Assembly (NCBI GenBank): GCA_037013685.1
Contig: CM072896.1
Coordinates: forward strand, 14,271,444-14,335,443
Direction of reading: 5' to 3'
Source of the DNA: Acridotheres tristis
Lineage: Eukaryota > Chordata > Aves > Passeriformes > Sturnidae
Length of the DNA stretch: 64,000 nt
The stretch's first letter is position 1. The number at the start of each line of letters is the position of its first letter. Below, piece after piece: positions 26,414 through 40,141 of the stretch. The notes beneath the pieces were generated by a model. The model worked only from the letters and a program-made list of their open reading frames with translations. It was not told the DNA's origin and did not search any database. The position numbers were made by a program, and so were the translations under genes.

Positions 26414-28000
26414 AACATTGCTGCCACCCTGAGAGCTGTCATGCTATCTTGTGACCCAGCTGTCTCTTGAGCCTGAACTCCTCTGCAGTTTCTGTGGTGT
26501 CCCAGAAATTTGGCCCAGGTTTGGAGCCAGATGTCCAGCTCACAAGGAGGGAAAAGTGAAAAAAGTTAACTTGGAATAAATCTTCCAGCGTTTTCTCAAC
26601 AGATTTATGCCTGGTGTCTGGATCCTTCCTGTTGCTCTCTAGTCCCCTTCCTTATTAAGCAAAGGCAATTCATCTGTCTGAGAAACTCTGATGATGGATG
26701 CAGTAAAGAGTAACTTTATGCCACCAATCAAACACTTAATAGCATTCCTAAAATTACAGCATAGTACAGCATAGTAGTTCCATAGCTGTAAGAAATACTT
26801 TTTTTATTATTATTCTCATTTAGCCTCCAGTATATTGGGACTTCATTTTCTGAAATCAATAAGTGAGAAGAAAGTCAGATTTAGCACATGAAAGCAGCAA
26901 TAAAATGCAAGTCTCTCCTCTCTTCCCATGTCCTGGTATTATCCTTCAGGGTTCACTACTAAAGGATTTACCATCCCATGCTCAGTCTCTCATCAGAATT
27001 TGCACAACATTTCTTGGATGCCTTAATTATCCTGGGGAAGACACAGTCCATAGATTGCTGGAGTGAGACTGAACTTTTGTACCACAAAAATTTACCGCAG
27101 CTCTTGCAGGGTTGTCTAACCTAAAATATCCCAAATATATGTTTTAGTGTACATGGAGTCGGGTTGAAGTTGTTACAACAGTAATCACTTGGTTAATTTG
27201 ATCTTTTCCTTGATTTTTAGCCTTTAGTACTCTCTTTAAAAGCTTCACTCCCAAATCTTGAAGGCTGTAAACTAATCAAAAGCTTAAATCCTCCCATAGT
27301 TAACTGTGAAATGGAAGAAAAATTTTCTTTCCCCTGGGAGTCAATACTATACTCTCATGCACCACCAGTAGCCATCTAGTAAACAGCTTAGATCTCCATC
27401 CAAGATTCCTCTTTCTTGTTTATGTTTATTTCTGGAGATTCCTTAAACAAAATCACATTCCATGTCCTGCATGTGCAGCTCCACTCGGTGGGTGTGCCCT
27501 TGCTGCAGACCTCTCTGACCAGGTGAGGCTATGACTCCTCACTGCCTGATTGCTGCATTGATGCAACCTGCTCATTGTCTTCCTTCAGAGTCCACATCCC
27601 CAGACTCCTGGCTCATGCAATGCATCCTAGGAATGTTTCTACAGGAGACACTGGGCAACTTCTGCTCTACATAATTTCAAAATTATCCGGAAAACAACAG
27701 ACTTGTGCTAGGCTTTGTATGAAGTTGTTTGAACCATATTTGCATTGTGGTTCAAAGACACCAACCAAATTATAAAACTCTGGAGCTAAGGCTTGACACA
27801 CATCAGATAAACAAAACAATATAATTGTTTCAGTTTCAAGCTGGGCAGCTGAGGCACAGCAGGGCTGAGAGTCATTGTTACACTGCACCAGTTGTAAGGT
27901 TTCTAGCCTGACATTGCTTCTCAGACATTATTTGGACTCACATCCTTTTGGCTGATTATCAGAGTGGTCTGTACTCAGTTTCTGTCTCAGCACTCATTGC

Positions 28001-28420
28001 CTGTCCTTGTTTTCTTTCCTCCTTCTCATAACCTAGGCATCTGATTGATTAACCATTCTTTATTTTGAGAATGTTGCCAAACTTTCTATTCGCCTCTAAC
28101 TGTGTTCTTGTGTTTCTGGATCATTAAGCATGTAAATTAAATTCAATTGCAAATTGAATATATAATTGTGCATATGCAGGGTCTTGAAGAATAGGGAGGA
28201 CTTTAATGAGATAAGATATTCCCACATCTGTAATTCTGACCTACTCAGTCTTTCAGAAAAGAATTGCTCAAAAGATTTGAAATTGCATCATTTCAAATCA
28301 TTTTGGCAGCTTTTATAATCAATTATCTTCCTCCTATTGAAGTTTTCTGGAAAAAGAAGGACAACCCTTTCATCTCCTGTTCCTGGCTGTGAATATGTTT
28401 ACTACTAGATTGCTGTCCCT
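28001..28420. promoter_or_regulatory. AT-rich block with homeodomain-type sites, possible enhancer
   Basis: Contains a TAATCAATTA palindrome at 28316-28325 (the P2 arrangement, TAAT-N2-ATTA, bound by dimers of paired-class homeodomains), an 8-bp perfect inverted repeat ATTCAATT/AATTGAAT at 28141-28159, a GATAAG site near 28211, and ATTGATTAA near 28044. There are no simple repeats or transposons. The texture is typical of conserved developmental enhancers, but conservation has not been tested. Confidence 0.3.
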
Positions 28421-29000
28421 TTGACTTAAATTTAGATATCTGAACTAAACAGATAATATACCTTGTTTTTCAGTTGAAAGAAATGCAAATGGTTGAATCC
28501 TTGAGCCCAGGCAAGGATGGGGTTTTGCCACTCCTGATGCTGGATAGAAGGGACCCTGCAGCTGGAATACCTCAGTGGAGTGCCTCCATAGATGCCAGTT
28601 TTTCCTGAAAATAAGTAGAAAATACATTATACAATCCAGTTAACCTTTTCTTCTCTGATGTAGGAGATCCTTTTTTGAACGACTTTCCTTTTTCTTTAAC
28701 ACAAAGGAAAAATCCTGTCCTGTTATGAGGATTTTTCTCCTAGAAGGAATTTGCTTTAATTTTGGATCATTCATGATGCAATAACATAGGGCTTTGCCAA
28801 AGATGTTTCCTTGTTGGATCAGATTTACACACATTGCTCATTTCTATCACCGTCCTTCACCTGTAGTTCACTAAATATCAGCTGAACTCACTGAGAGTGG
28901 AGGTGAATGGGAAAATGAGATCAAAGACATTCTCTGGGATTAGTGGTCAATAAGGGCTTACTGGCACCTTTGGCAAGGAAAGAGGTTTTATCCTTATAAC
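28421..29000. other. Non-coding stretch between two AT-rich blocks
   Basis: Unique sequence with two short unrecognised frames on the minus strand. Nothing further is supported. Confidence 0.5.
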
Positions 29001-29350
29001 CTTCTGGATACAACATATCACCTGCCTTGTATATATTTTACATTATTATTAATCCATTTGAAAAACTGAAGAATGAGTTTGATAAAGCAGCAGTTACTTA
29101 AGGGAACCAGCTTACTTGCCCAAACCATAATCACCATTGCAAGTCTTCTAATAAACAAATAAATCCATCATGTCTTGGCTAAATTACATCCTTATTAATC
29201 ATTCACAAGTTAAGTAACAATAACTTGCAATAATTAGTTTATAGTGTGAGTTTTTCTATTTCTCCTTCTCAAGGGACATTTGTGATCTGATATTAATTGT
29301 TTCTTATATATTACTGTTCAATTCTGTAAATTGCATCTACTAAAATATTT
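29001..29350. promoter_or_regulatory. AT-rich, TAAT-dense block, possible enhancer
   Basis: Several TTAAT/ATTAA cores in about 350 bp (ATTATTAATCC, TTATTAATCATTC, CAATAATTAG, ATATTAATTG) without simple-repeat character. Chance is possible in AT-rich DNA; cross-species alignment decides. Confidence 0.28.
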
Positions 29351-29979
29351 TATTTCTTGGCATGAGATATGTGGTGGTCTCACAAGCAGGTAATCACAGA
29401 GATTTGAAATCCATGAAACTAATGAGCTGCTTTGTAGCATTTACACAGAGCTGCCCACAGTATGGGTCCCATGTCTGGGGGAAACAGGATGACAATCCCC
29501 ATCGTGGAAATTTTAATTTCAGTTTAGTAGTACGTGTAACTCTAAAATCTACTTTATTGAAAAATTTATGTCAGTAAAGCTTTATTGCCAGGAAAGCAGA
29601 ATATGGACATGGGAGTTTCATAAAAATTGCTACAGTAGTCAGATTTTGAAATTTAAAAATTATGGAAGTTTACCTTCTAACATTTGTCCAGTAATTATGC
29701 TGCACTTGCCTAAAATTACAGCCTGCAAGACAGTGAGTGAAGTTATTGCTGACACCTTATCTAAACCTTGTGTAATTCCTTCAGCACTGCAGACATCTGC
29801 TCATTTCACTGTTGCATAGTGCTTCTTCATTATCTGCCAGGAGATTTGTAGGCATGAGGGTCTGCAGAGCCCTCGGGAGTCACTGGTGGTGGTGAGACAG
29901 AGCAGCAGCAGCATGGGAACTTTCTACTCCCCCTTTTTCTCAGAAGACTTCGAAATTAGCATCATATATGCCTCTGCCC

Positions 29980-30340
29980 AGATTACTTTCCAAGGTAAAA
30001 TATGCAAATAGCCTAGAATTAATCAGCACAGAGATATGTATGCCTTTTCTTTTAAAGGTATCAGTCTACTCAGCTTGCAAACGCTCCGTTTCCAGCTGTC
30101 AATTCTGAAGAATTAAAATCAACAGCCTTTATTATTTATTGTTCTCTATACCTACTAATAGCCTCTTAATTGTGTTTTGGATAGGGTATTTTTAGAGGGA
30201 ATCATTAAGTTTTCATATTCTGGCAGACAAGAGAATTAATGAGAGGCTCTTAATTTAGCCATAAATAACTAACTTTATTTAAAACATTCCATTTCCTGCT
30301 ATTCACTTTATTGCTCTAATCTTCACATTCTATCCTGCCA
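29980..30340. promoter_or_regulatory. AT-rich block with POU octamer, possible enhancer
   Basis: Holds an exact POU octamer ATGCAAAT at 30002-30009, then GAATTAATC, TAATAGCC, TCTTAATTGTG, AGAATTAATGAG and TCTTAATTTAG cores within 300 bp. It is free of recognised repeats. With the blocks at 28.0-28.4 and 29.0-29.35 kb it forms a 2.3-kb cluster of enhancer-like texture. Confidence 0.3.
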
Positions 30341-32923
30341 TACTGCCGCTTCTGGCTGTAAGAATTCCTTTTTGCTTCTCTCTGCTTTAGCCCTTTGCTT
30401 TCCCCAGTGACCACCCTTTTTTTGCTTTGCCATCCTGGGATCTACAAACACATTGCTGTTTCAGCAGCAGAAGGGTGTCAGGGACAGCCTGTGCCACTGA
30501 CTGCAGGTACCCTACAGATATTAAATGACTTCTGCACACAGACAGAAGCTCAAGGCATCAACATGAGGTTTTCTACCAAATAACCTGGGTGGCTCAACCC
30601 TTCTCTGGTCCCAGACCAATTTTAGATCATGCTGTCTTAGAGCAGCCTGTTTAAGTCCTACCATGCAAGAGGTGGATACACACTTATAAAGTGTTTTTAG
30701 CTAAGTCTTAAGGACAAGAAAAGTTCATCTGATTGTGCCGTATCTTTGGTCTCTGGTCTAGGATTGAGTCCTTCCCTTCTTACCTCCTCCCCCAAACCCT
30801 CCCAAACGGCTTGGCAAGACTTTTTAAATTAATTTGTATCTTATTTTAAATTTGTTGATATCTCCATCGCTAAACATTGCTTCTAATTTTGTTCTTTTAA
30901 TCCCTCTTGGTGTAGAGTTTTTCCACACCAAAAGGGAAAAAACCCAAAACCAACCAAAGACAAAACCTTAAAACAACTGAAGTCATTTTCTAGAGGCTGC
31001 AGAATAGCTGCTTTCTTGTCCTATGCCATTTTCCTGGGATTTTCTTTGTTTATACATAAACCAGAAGCTGCCAATTGACAGAAATAAAACATCCTCAGGA
31101 GATCTAATACCAGCTTGGTTTTGCAGTGATCCATTGCTCTGATGAGAACTGTAAGACATTTTTTTGAAGGACCAAGCCCTTCATGACTCTGTTGGTTCAA
31201 GAAATACACTTTCTCTCATCAGGTGGGGAGAAGGGCTTGGGAGCAGAGGCCACACTTTGTACTTCACTCCTTCTGTTGTATTCAGAGTTTATTCCCTTCC
31301 TTCAGAGCACAGAAATCAGGCAGGGCACTGGTATGAAGAATGCAGATGAGAACTGCCTGCTCTGTCCCTTCAGGCTTGCTTTATTCCTTTCCAGATAAAT
31401 GTTGTCAGCTGCAACCATGCTCAGTAGAAAAGAGAAGTGCTCGGTCAAGAGTAGAAGAGACAAGCAAGGACCTCTCAGGAGATCACTAACCTATTTTTCT
31501 GTAGTAAGGAGCAGCTAAGATGAAACTTCTTGCTTTTACACCACGTATTTATAACAAAAATAAGATTATAATATTTTAATTTAGTGCTAGATGTAAGGGC
31601 TGGATGAGATTTCAAGAGAATAAGGCATTGCTTTACCTCAAATACCAACATGATCTGGTAAAATAGGGAGAAACCCCCATTTCACTTCTTCTGCAGGGTT
31701 ATCAGTCCTGTCCTGGGCTGACCTCTGCTGAGTTCCCTCATCTTCACAGCATTGCTGATCCTAAGCCTGTGCAGGAATACCACACCACTGATTAATTAAA
31801 CCAATTCCTCACACAGCAGCTGGTGGAATCTCTTTCCTGCTGGCACACCTGTGTCTATGCTAGGTTCTGGCTGACATTTGGAGAGTAGATACAGCGTGTG
31901 GTTTTTTTTCCGTGTCCTTAAAGGATGATGCTAGGCTGGCAAAACACGAGCACCAGGGACTACTCATCTATGTTCAAATGCCATTGCCACCCACCTGCTC
32001 TGGTTCTTGGATGCCTGAGGTGCTGAGATGGAGCCACTTGCCTCTCAGCCACCCACACTTCCACACAAACCAGGAGAAAGCTGAAATTTCATTTTTGCAA
32101 GCAAGCACATGGCAGAACCAGAGGAAAAAAAAGAGCTTTAAAAACAATTAGTTTGGGTGATCCCATTAGCACACAAGAATGTTAAGCCAGACAGATGAAA
32201 AATCAGGAGGAATTGCAAAACTGCACCTATAGGCAATAAGTGGAAATGCAATTCAGAGACAGGATGGAGGATTGTGTTTAAAAGTGGTTATTTCCCTCAC
32301 ACACCACATTTATAACTCCCTTAGTGCTTTCTAAGAATTAAGCAGTTGTAGATAAGAAAAGCCTTAGGTACGACCTTGACTCCTTGCTGGATTTCCACAT
32401 TGCACATGGGGACTACAAACCCAGTGTTCCCAGAGTGGGCTGGAGAGTTCACCTCACCACCTAGGCATGGGGGGGAAGTGGCACATTGTCTCTGTGGAAT
32501 GTTTCAATGAAGGGAAAATGGTGTATTGGGAAGTACAGTCAGATATTGGGAGACAGATACAGAAACCAGTATGACCCTGACTCAAGGGTTGAAGAAAAGT
32601 GGAGAGGGACCAAAAACCCTGGTGTGTTTTTCTAGAGGAGGAATAAGTCAGTTTTCACAGGTGCCATGACAACTTCGGCATCCAAGAACATGGCAAAATG
32701 CAAACAAGGATGGAAATTTTTAATGTTAAGAAGACCTGGCTTCTAATGGTTTTTGTAAAACAAGAATTTTTAGAAGCATAAACCTTCTTGCCTAGGGATT
32801 CAGACCGCCATAAAGGTGACACCTTTTGAGGAGAACATACTCTCTCCATCAGAGGGACTGGAACACTTCTCACAGGGGTGGGGCAGTGCCAAACCCACCT
32901 GGCTGTGCCTCCTGTGACACTCA

Positions 32924-32974
32924 CACTGTCCCTCCTGTGGCACTGTCCCTCCTGTGGCACTGTCCCTCCTGCAG
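32924..32974. repeat. Tandem repeat, 3 x 17 bp
   Basis: Three consecutive copies of CACTGTCCCTCCTGTGG, the third ending CAG instead of TGG. A more diverged related unit lies just to the left. A short minisatellite in GC-richer sequence. Confidence 0.92.
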
Positions 32975-34399
32975 CTGTGCCATCCCCACATGAGCCATGC
33001 CAAACCTGTCTGTGTCAATGACACCCTCTCGAGGTTATCCTCCCTTGTCCTCATGTGATGCCACAACACAAACTCTTTTTAATGATATTCCAGATCAGCT
33101 GCCTGCTCCTCCTGGTGTCCCTGGAAGTCACAAATCGGTTGGCTTCTCTGGCTGATGTGGAGGGCAGTGTAAAGCTGCTACATCAGAAGGACAAAATAAG
33201 GAAATCTGTATTCCCTGCTCTGCCTTTCCCCCCGCTGCTTTAATCAAGCTGGTTTTCATGGGCTTTTTGGTCTGTGAAACAGGCATTTAGGGACCATGTC
33301 ACAGACACTCAGAAAAATAAGAGCAAAGGTCCCAGGGCCCCTCCTGGCATTGCTAGCTAGTAGGCTTTCCTCAAGGTGAGGAGAATAGGGCAGTCTATTT
33401 AAATTCAGGTAATAAAAAACCACATTCTTCATCTATCCATTTATTCTTGCAACCTTTAAGATGAATAATAAATAAAAAACAAAGGAAGACTTGGTATGCT
33501 TTTCTAGAAAAGGTTTCCCCTTCAGCTAATAGCAATATATCTTTACACTTGCTCAGTCAATTTTTAATCAAAAGTAAAAATACCTTCTTTGACTTTTTGT
33601 TCAGAATATCAAAGGCAATTTTCAAAGGTCTTAATAACACTTAAGCACCTAGACTCGGCTGAAAATTTGTGTACGTTACCTACTGAATTGCTTCTTTGTA
33701 TGCCTCCAAAAATCTCATCATACATCCAGAGACAGATTGTGTGATGCAGTGAATTAGCTGGATATAAGCAGGAATGTAATGTTAGTTCAGTGCTTCACCA
33801 GGGCTCATTTATCCTGTTTAAAAATGTGCTTGTCTGCTTATCCACCTAGTTAGGATGTGATATTACTCCTTGAAAATACACCCTGCAGGTAACAAGAAAC
33901 ACACAGAAAGCAATTTCACTGTAATTGATTCCTTTGTCAAAATGATATAAAAAAAAGTAACTTCATAAATATCTATAGAGCAAACCCACACTCCATCACT
34001 AAGATAACCATTAGATCTCTTGAGTTATTGAAGATTTATGCTAACGTATATGAAAAGTCAGAATGCAAAAACCAGAACATGTGTCTGTTCACAAAAACAG
34101 AGAGATGATGCACATACAGACCTTACATCTCAGAGTTAATCACTAAAGGTATAGTTGTGAGCAATTTAATGTTCCACAGGAGAGCAAGTACTTATATTCC
34201 ATCACAAAGATCCTCCAGTAATGATGTTTCTTGTGCTGGGAGTCCATCTCACAACAAAGATAATCATGACAGCACAGCTGAATGCATCTTCTCCATCATG
34301 CATGAACGCTGGTGACATGACCTTCCTTGAGCTGCACTTCTGGAAGGTGAAAAATGTTCTGGAAGATTCTTTCAGCTCTGCTGTGGGTTTTGGCATTTT

Positions 34400-34418
34400 G
34401 TTTTTTTTTTTTTTTTTT
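34400..34418. repeat. Poly(T) tract
   Basis: Run of about 19 T residues. Simple sequence, no element recognised. Confidence 0.9.
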
Positions 34419-34701
34419 AATTTTAAGATCCAGTCCCTTAAATCTGGGTCAGTGATCTAACTTTTCCCACAGTAGCATCTGCACTGTAAACAACAACCCA
34501 GTTGAGTAAGTGATTCCCAGTAGCAACAAAATGTTGCAAGTTTTCCCTTTTTTGAGGCACATTGTTTGTTTGACGTTTTTAACAGAAGAGATTTGAAATT
34601 GACCACATATTCTGCTCAATCAGACCTTGATCTCAGAAGCTCTTTTATCCATCATTCATATTTATCAAGAGGTCTTTCTTCAATTCTTCTTTAAGACCTC
34701 T

Positions 34702-34730
34702 CAAGACTTAAGGCTCCCCTCATCTTCAGA
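34702..34730 (+). repeat. 29-bp direct repeat, copy 1
   Basis: Exactly identical to 36827-36855. The similarity continues loosely for a few bases to the right (GAGAATTTT against TAAATTTT) and stops on the left. Identity of 29 bp at 2.1-kb spacing is not expected by chance. It is either a small segmental copy or two fragments of an unrecognised repeat family. Confidence 0.9.
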
Positions 34731-36826
34731 GAGAATTTTGGTTCCTTTATTCGTGCTTTTACTCGTTAGGCCACTGGTACCCGGCAGCTATCCTGGTTTC
34801 ACCAAACAAGTAAACCAGAACTTTTCAGAGCTTGATGCTTAAGTGTTTTCTAGCAAGTCTCCTACAACTAAACCAGCTTCTCAAACTTTCATTTTGATCG
34901 CTCTGCATGAGAAGTTTCCAAATTCTGTACATCTGTAAACTCCTACAAATGTTCAGATGGAAATGTGGCCCCCTGGGGCCACAAATTTGAGTCTACAGAT
35001 GGTAAGCTTTTGTTTTTCCAAGTTATTTTCCATGGGCTTGTGAAACCTAATCTTTAGATCAACAGGGTTCCATGGACCACAGCTTGAAAATCTCCAAAGT
35101 AATTCACATAAAGGTTACTCTCTCCTGACATGCAGGAACAGGTGCTGCTCTGCAGAAGAAGTAAATTATATTCTTATTGTAAAACTGCACAAATGATACA
35201 CAGGATCACAAAAACATCCAGATCCACAAATCCACAGAAAAGACAATAGAGATCAAACCCATGCTGGCTAAAAGACTGATGTCTCAGCCTTGCAGTTGTT
35301 CCTGCAGGGAACTGAAGGTTCAGGATTCCCTTTGCATCCTCATGACATCACAGTATGGAGTGCTCAGAGAGGAAAGGGTTATTTCCCTGAAAGACTATTC
35401 ACATTGGAATATTTTTACAAATATATCCTTCATGCAATGAAAATTTATGAATGTCTAGAAATGGCTTGAAGGGAAACTAAATAGGAAATTCCAGAGGGAA
35501 AATGTCCCTCCTCCACTAAAATTTTTAAATTTCAGCTATTTAAAATTTCTTATGTTGACCGTCTGTAGCACTGCTTGGAGATAGAGATTTCCATTGAACT
35601 ATTAAAAAACACACTACTTAGAACTCTAAAATGTCAGAAATGATGAAATATGGGACAGAAGAAACCAAACAAGCATACAAAGCCTGTTTTCCCATCCTGC
35701 ATGTCACAGATGAGCCATGTGGCCTTCTTTGCAGAAAGGTAATAAATCAGTGTTGTCCCAGCAGAAATTCCCCTTTCTCAGAACTCAACAGCACCAGTGT
35801 CACCTCCTGATTGGATTGTCTGAGTTCTAATTCAGAGCTCAGAAAACCATCAGCTGGGTGACATGGATTAAACCACGATACCACAGCTCCCCATCCGAGT
35901 TTGCCAGCACTTCCCAGCCTGCCAGGAAGGTGTAGGAAGGATAAACACAGGGTAACTTTTGAGGTCCTTTGAGCCTACATTTAATAGGACTATGCAAGTT
36001 AGATTTATAGACTAGCCCAGTTTCTCAAAAATATCCTGGCATATATTCTGCATCCTCACATTTTCCTCTCTCTTGTATTCCTTCACAGCCTGACCCCACA
36101 TTTAACCACATCTTGCCTCCCAAGAAAAGGTCTTCCCATAAGGACTCAAGCCTAATTTTGGAAGGTTCTTGTGGCTTCTTCTCAATTCTTCTCACAGTTC
36201 TGGAATTTTCCCATTAATTTCTCAGTGTTGTCACATCTCTGAAGGAAAACAAGTCCAAGACACGAATGACATATTTAGCAGCTCTGCAAGCTTTCCCTCT
36301 TTTTCTCCATCCCTGCTCGTTATTTGGAGCACATCTCTTGTTCCCTTTCATTATTAACCTGTGTTAATCTGTCGGTCATCTTCCACCCTGTCCTGTGTTG
36401 TATCTCCTTCCCAACATTTCCTTTAATCAATATTCCCTCCAGACACACTAAGTGCAGTTCTTTTTATAAACGAATCTGCTCTCACCCAGGAGATCTGACA
36501 TTCAGACAAACTAAACGTCCCTCTTCATCTAAATAATTTAAGGGATCTGCATCCCTTATCAAAGACTAATATATCAGGCACTGCCAACAAGGCACCTTCA
36601 TTGTTCTTCAGTGCACATTTGAAGTACATTCCCTGCTTGGCAGAAGAGCCATAGTGACTCAAAGATTTCTTCACAGAGCTGTTGCACCATAAAAAACACC
36701 AGCACAAGTCTCCCAACAGAAATAGTTGTGATCACCTGCCCCAATGTAAAGCCTAGCAAAAAGGGAAAATCACCCAGAATAGCCATGACCAGACACTGTC
36801 TCATAACTGAGCTCATGTAAAATTTC

Positions 36827-36855
36827 CAAGACTTAAGGCTCCCCTCATCTTCAGA
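36827..36855 (+). repeat. 29-bp direct repeat, copy 2
   Basis: Second copy of the sequence at 34702-34730, same orientation. A third, much weaker resemblance occurs near 36510-36540 (TCCCTCTTCATCT). Confidence 0.9.
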
Positions 36856-39800
36856 TAAATTTTGAATTAGCCTCCCTGATGAGATTACATTTTTCATTTA
36901 ACCAGGAATTTATGTCTTCAGCTTCCAGTCACCAAATATTACATCTGCTCAGATGGTGATGCCTTTGTTCTCAAAAAATCTTTTTCCCATTTGAACTCTG
37001 AGAACATCACCTCTGACTTCTTTTTTAGAAAAGTTGAAGCTCAAGGCAGGTTTCTCCTTGCTTGTATTTCTGCACAAGCTGTCTTTGGAATAGTGTTTCT
37101 AAATGCTGGATATCACAGCGGGAACAAACTCCACCTACACAGATACACCCCACAGAGCTTTTCTGATGTCTTTCGCCCTCTCCTGCAAGTGTGACCTCCA
37201 GGGCACAGCCTTTTGATCCTCTGTCCTTTCTCTGGTTGTGGATGGACACCAGCTCTGCACGACTGCTGCTGTCAGGGGAAGTTGAGATCTGCAACAGCTT
37301 CTGAGGACAATCTTTGAGGCTGGTCCATTGAGGATAAGAAAAAAAAGCCAGAATTTATGACGCAGAGAGCAGACTTTAGATCCAAACTTTTCAGCCTGGA
37401 CTGATGTCCATGACCTCTTTTTTAAGATAAGACTTTCAGGAAGGAGAAGCCATTAGTGATGATCATAGCTGTTTACTGTACATAGAGCTATAAGTGAAGA
37501 AAAATGAAATTTTTCCTTTCAGATGCTGGTACCCAGGGTAACACCTCTTACAAAAACAACTTGCAAGGTGCTGGAAAAATCCTCCTGTCTCCTCATTCCC
37601 CCTGCCTGGGTACACCACATTCACTGTAATAGTATTGAAAAAGATAAACACAAAACATTATTCTGTCTTTAACAATAACAAATGTAAGTGCTGAGGAAGG
37701 TAGTCAGCACCAATCACTTTAGAAGAAACATTAATGGAATGAACTGCACAGAAAGAAATTTGCTTCTTCATACATTTGCTGAAAGCCTTGAAGCAAAGGG
37801 GTATATTTTCTTCCAGAACTACAGGGCTGAAACAAAGTATTTTGCAGAGACAGAACAGCTGAACCAGAAGAATTAGAAAATGTTACGGCATCTTCAGCTC
37901 CCACTGCCAACCTGCCCTTCCTGAGGCCTTTCACTTCAGAATTCTTCCACTGAAACTGAAACTCTCCCAGTCAATGTCATGGAAACAGGGACAGGAGAAC
38001 AAGTCTGCCCCACTGGATGCAACTCGCATCCTTCTCTTTGCCAGGAAGAGGGGCCAGGGAGTGCCTGATGATCCAACATGTGGAAACATGGCTTTTGGTG
38101 AAATTATCTGCTATTAATTGAGAGGGAGACTTTCCACCATGACCAGGCAGTGCAAGGACTGTACTACTAGTTTAAATCCTTTCATGTTAATGAAAGAGAA
38201 CTGTTGCTGTCTAAACTAATTAGGGATTTTTTTCACTGTGCCATTTATACAGTAGAAGGAATTGTAATATAGCTTCATGATAGATAACTGTACTGCTGGA
38301 GTTTCCTTAGTTTGTCATTTTGTACAAAAGGATCTCAGCCACCATAAAATTAAATTTCTCCACATTGCAATTGTTCAGGAATGAGACAAACCAAATTTTC
38401 TGCTAATTGAATGCAGTGAGCTACTTACACATTCATAGCGAGCTGGTGCTTTCCGCACCATTGCGCTCTGACTCTGCAGGAGCCCTCCCAGCAGCAGCAC
38501 TGAGCCAGCAGAGCTGGTGTAGGAGCTGGCACAGCCACCAAGTCACCCACAGAGCCACTAGCATGGCTGGGAGCCCGAGATGCCACCTTGGTCTTGGTAG
38601 GGGCATGGGTTTCCTTTCCTTCCCTGAGAAGCCCCTACCTGTTCTCTTGGGCATGTTTTCTGGAGACTGCTCTCCTTGCTTGGCAGAAAAAGGACTAGAA
38701 AGCCTAAAACACCCCCTGAATCCTCCAGCTCACCACTGGCTGAAGGTTATGGTTTGCTAGATCATTATCTTCCTGGACTTCAGAGCATAACTATTCAGAA
38801 AACTCTAACTTACAGGTTTCTAAACACAATTCCTCATTGCCTGGCACTAAACAAGAATGATTCAAGGTAGGACTCACTTCATGAATGCCTATGCTTTGCC
38901 TTCCTTGCTGCAGTGGGGATGCTCTCTGGACGGATGTCAGCATTCCACAGAACACCATGATCCTCTCCCGACAGTCAAAGCAAAATATCTCCTTAAATGC
39001 CAAATCTGTCTTTCCCTCTCTACATACTTGATTAGATTTCTCCAGTGTTTGACAGACTCTGATGTTAATTCCAGACACCCTTTCTTTAAAATCCTATCCC
39101 TCTCCTTGAGTTTTGTAACCTGTTTGTTACAGCCCTATATTCCCTGGAGTTGCTGATATAACACTCAGTATCTGTGGTCAGACCCCAGTTAAATGCCAGT
39201 GTTTGGTCCTGTTTTGTTCCAGGTTATTCTGCTTCTTTCACCAGTCAATTACCCTTGCACATGAGTCTTTCAAAAGGAGAAAATGTGCCTGCTTTCATCT
39301 TTCCCATTATCTGAGAACTAGAAGGTAATAAACAGAAGAACAAGACATAAGAAATGAAGCCAGCTCATAGCCATACAGGGGAATTTTCATCCTGCCAGCT
39401 GCCAGGTAACCAGGGTCACACAACTGCATTCTGAAAATCTATTTCATATTCACTATTGTCAAATTTGCCACATCAGTCTAAGTTCCAAGACTTCTTAATA
39501 AGCCACTTACAGCCCCAGCTACTAGAATTATTCAGTTTAAAAATTTCTGGCTATCATTTTCTGAAAGTACTTTTCTCATCTCCATGGTTGCACAGAGTAG
39601 CTTGAAGCAAGTATACATTGAACTCAAAATAACATATGTTTTTAAAAGCCTTATAACTTCAATCCTCTTATGATCTCTGAGTAATAGATTTGATATTTTT
39701 CAAAACTTACATTCAGACAGATTGGATGTTAAATCTGTGTCTGTGAGTCTGTACATACATGTGTACACGTACATGTGCACATGCCCATCTTTTCAGACAC

Positions 39801-40141
39801 CATTTATCCAAAAGGACATAGATGAAAATGAAGTGAAACATAGCAGTGCTTTCAAAGATTAATTTGGGAAGACACCCATTCCAGTTCTATATATTGCATT
39901 GTTAAGAATAGAAGCAATTCACAAATGCCTGAAAGCCACAGAAAAATAGCCTCCTAAGAAAGTGTGTGCTGTCAGAGAAAAGCAGAGCAATTTCCAGTTG
40001 ACTTACTGTGTGAGGAATCAAAAAGCAAGGGTTAAAAGCTGTCAGAAGCCAAAGCATCAGCTTTCTATCCTCTAACAACTAACTTGGACAATACATTTAA
40101 GCTAGGTTTCTACAGGTACTAAGGTATCCAAACTTTTTCTG

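Larger units (their letters stand above)
20916..28000. other. Non-coding stretch, no gene recognised
   Basis: Unique vertebrate DNA with short, unrecognised frames only. It includes a T12 run at 23361-23372, a T18 run ending near 26413, a short GGAT run near 22860 and a possible CTCF-like site at 25214-25228. Nothing identifies an exon. Confidence 0.5.

Noticed and set aside
38990..39130. Possible minus-strand CR1 fragment around 'ccagtgtttgaca'
   Set aside because: Only one short segment resembles the family and the order of the rest does not hold.
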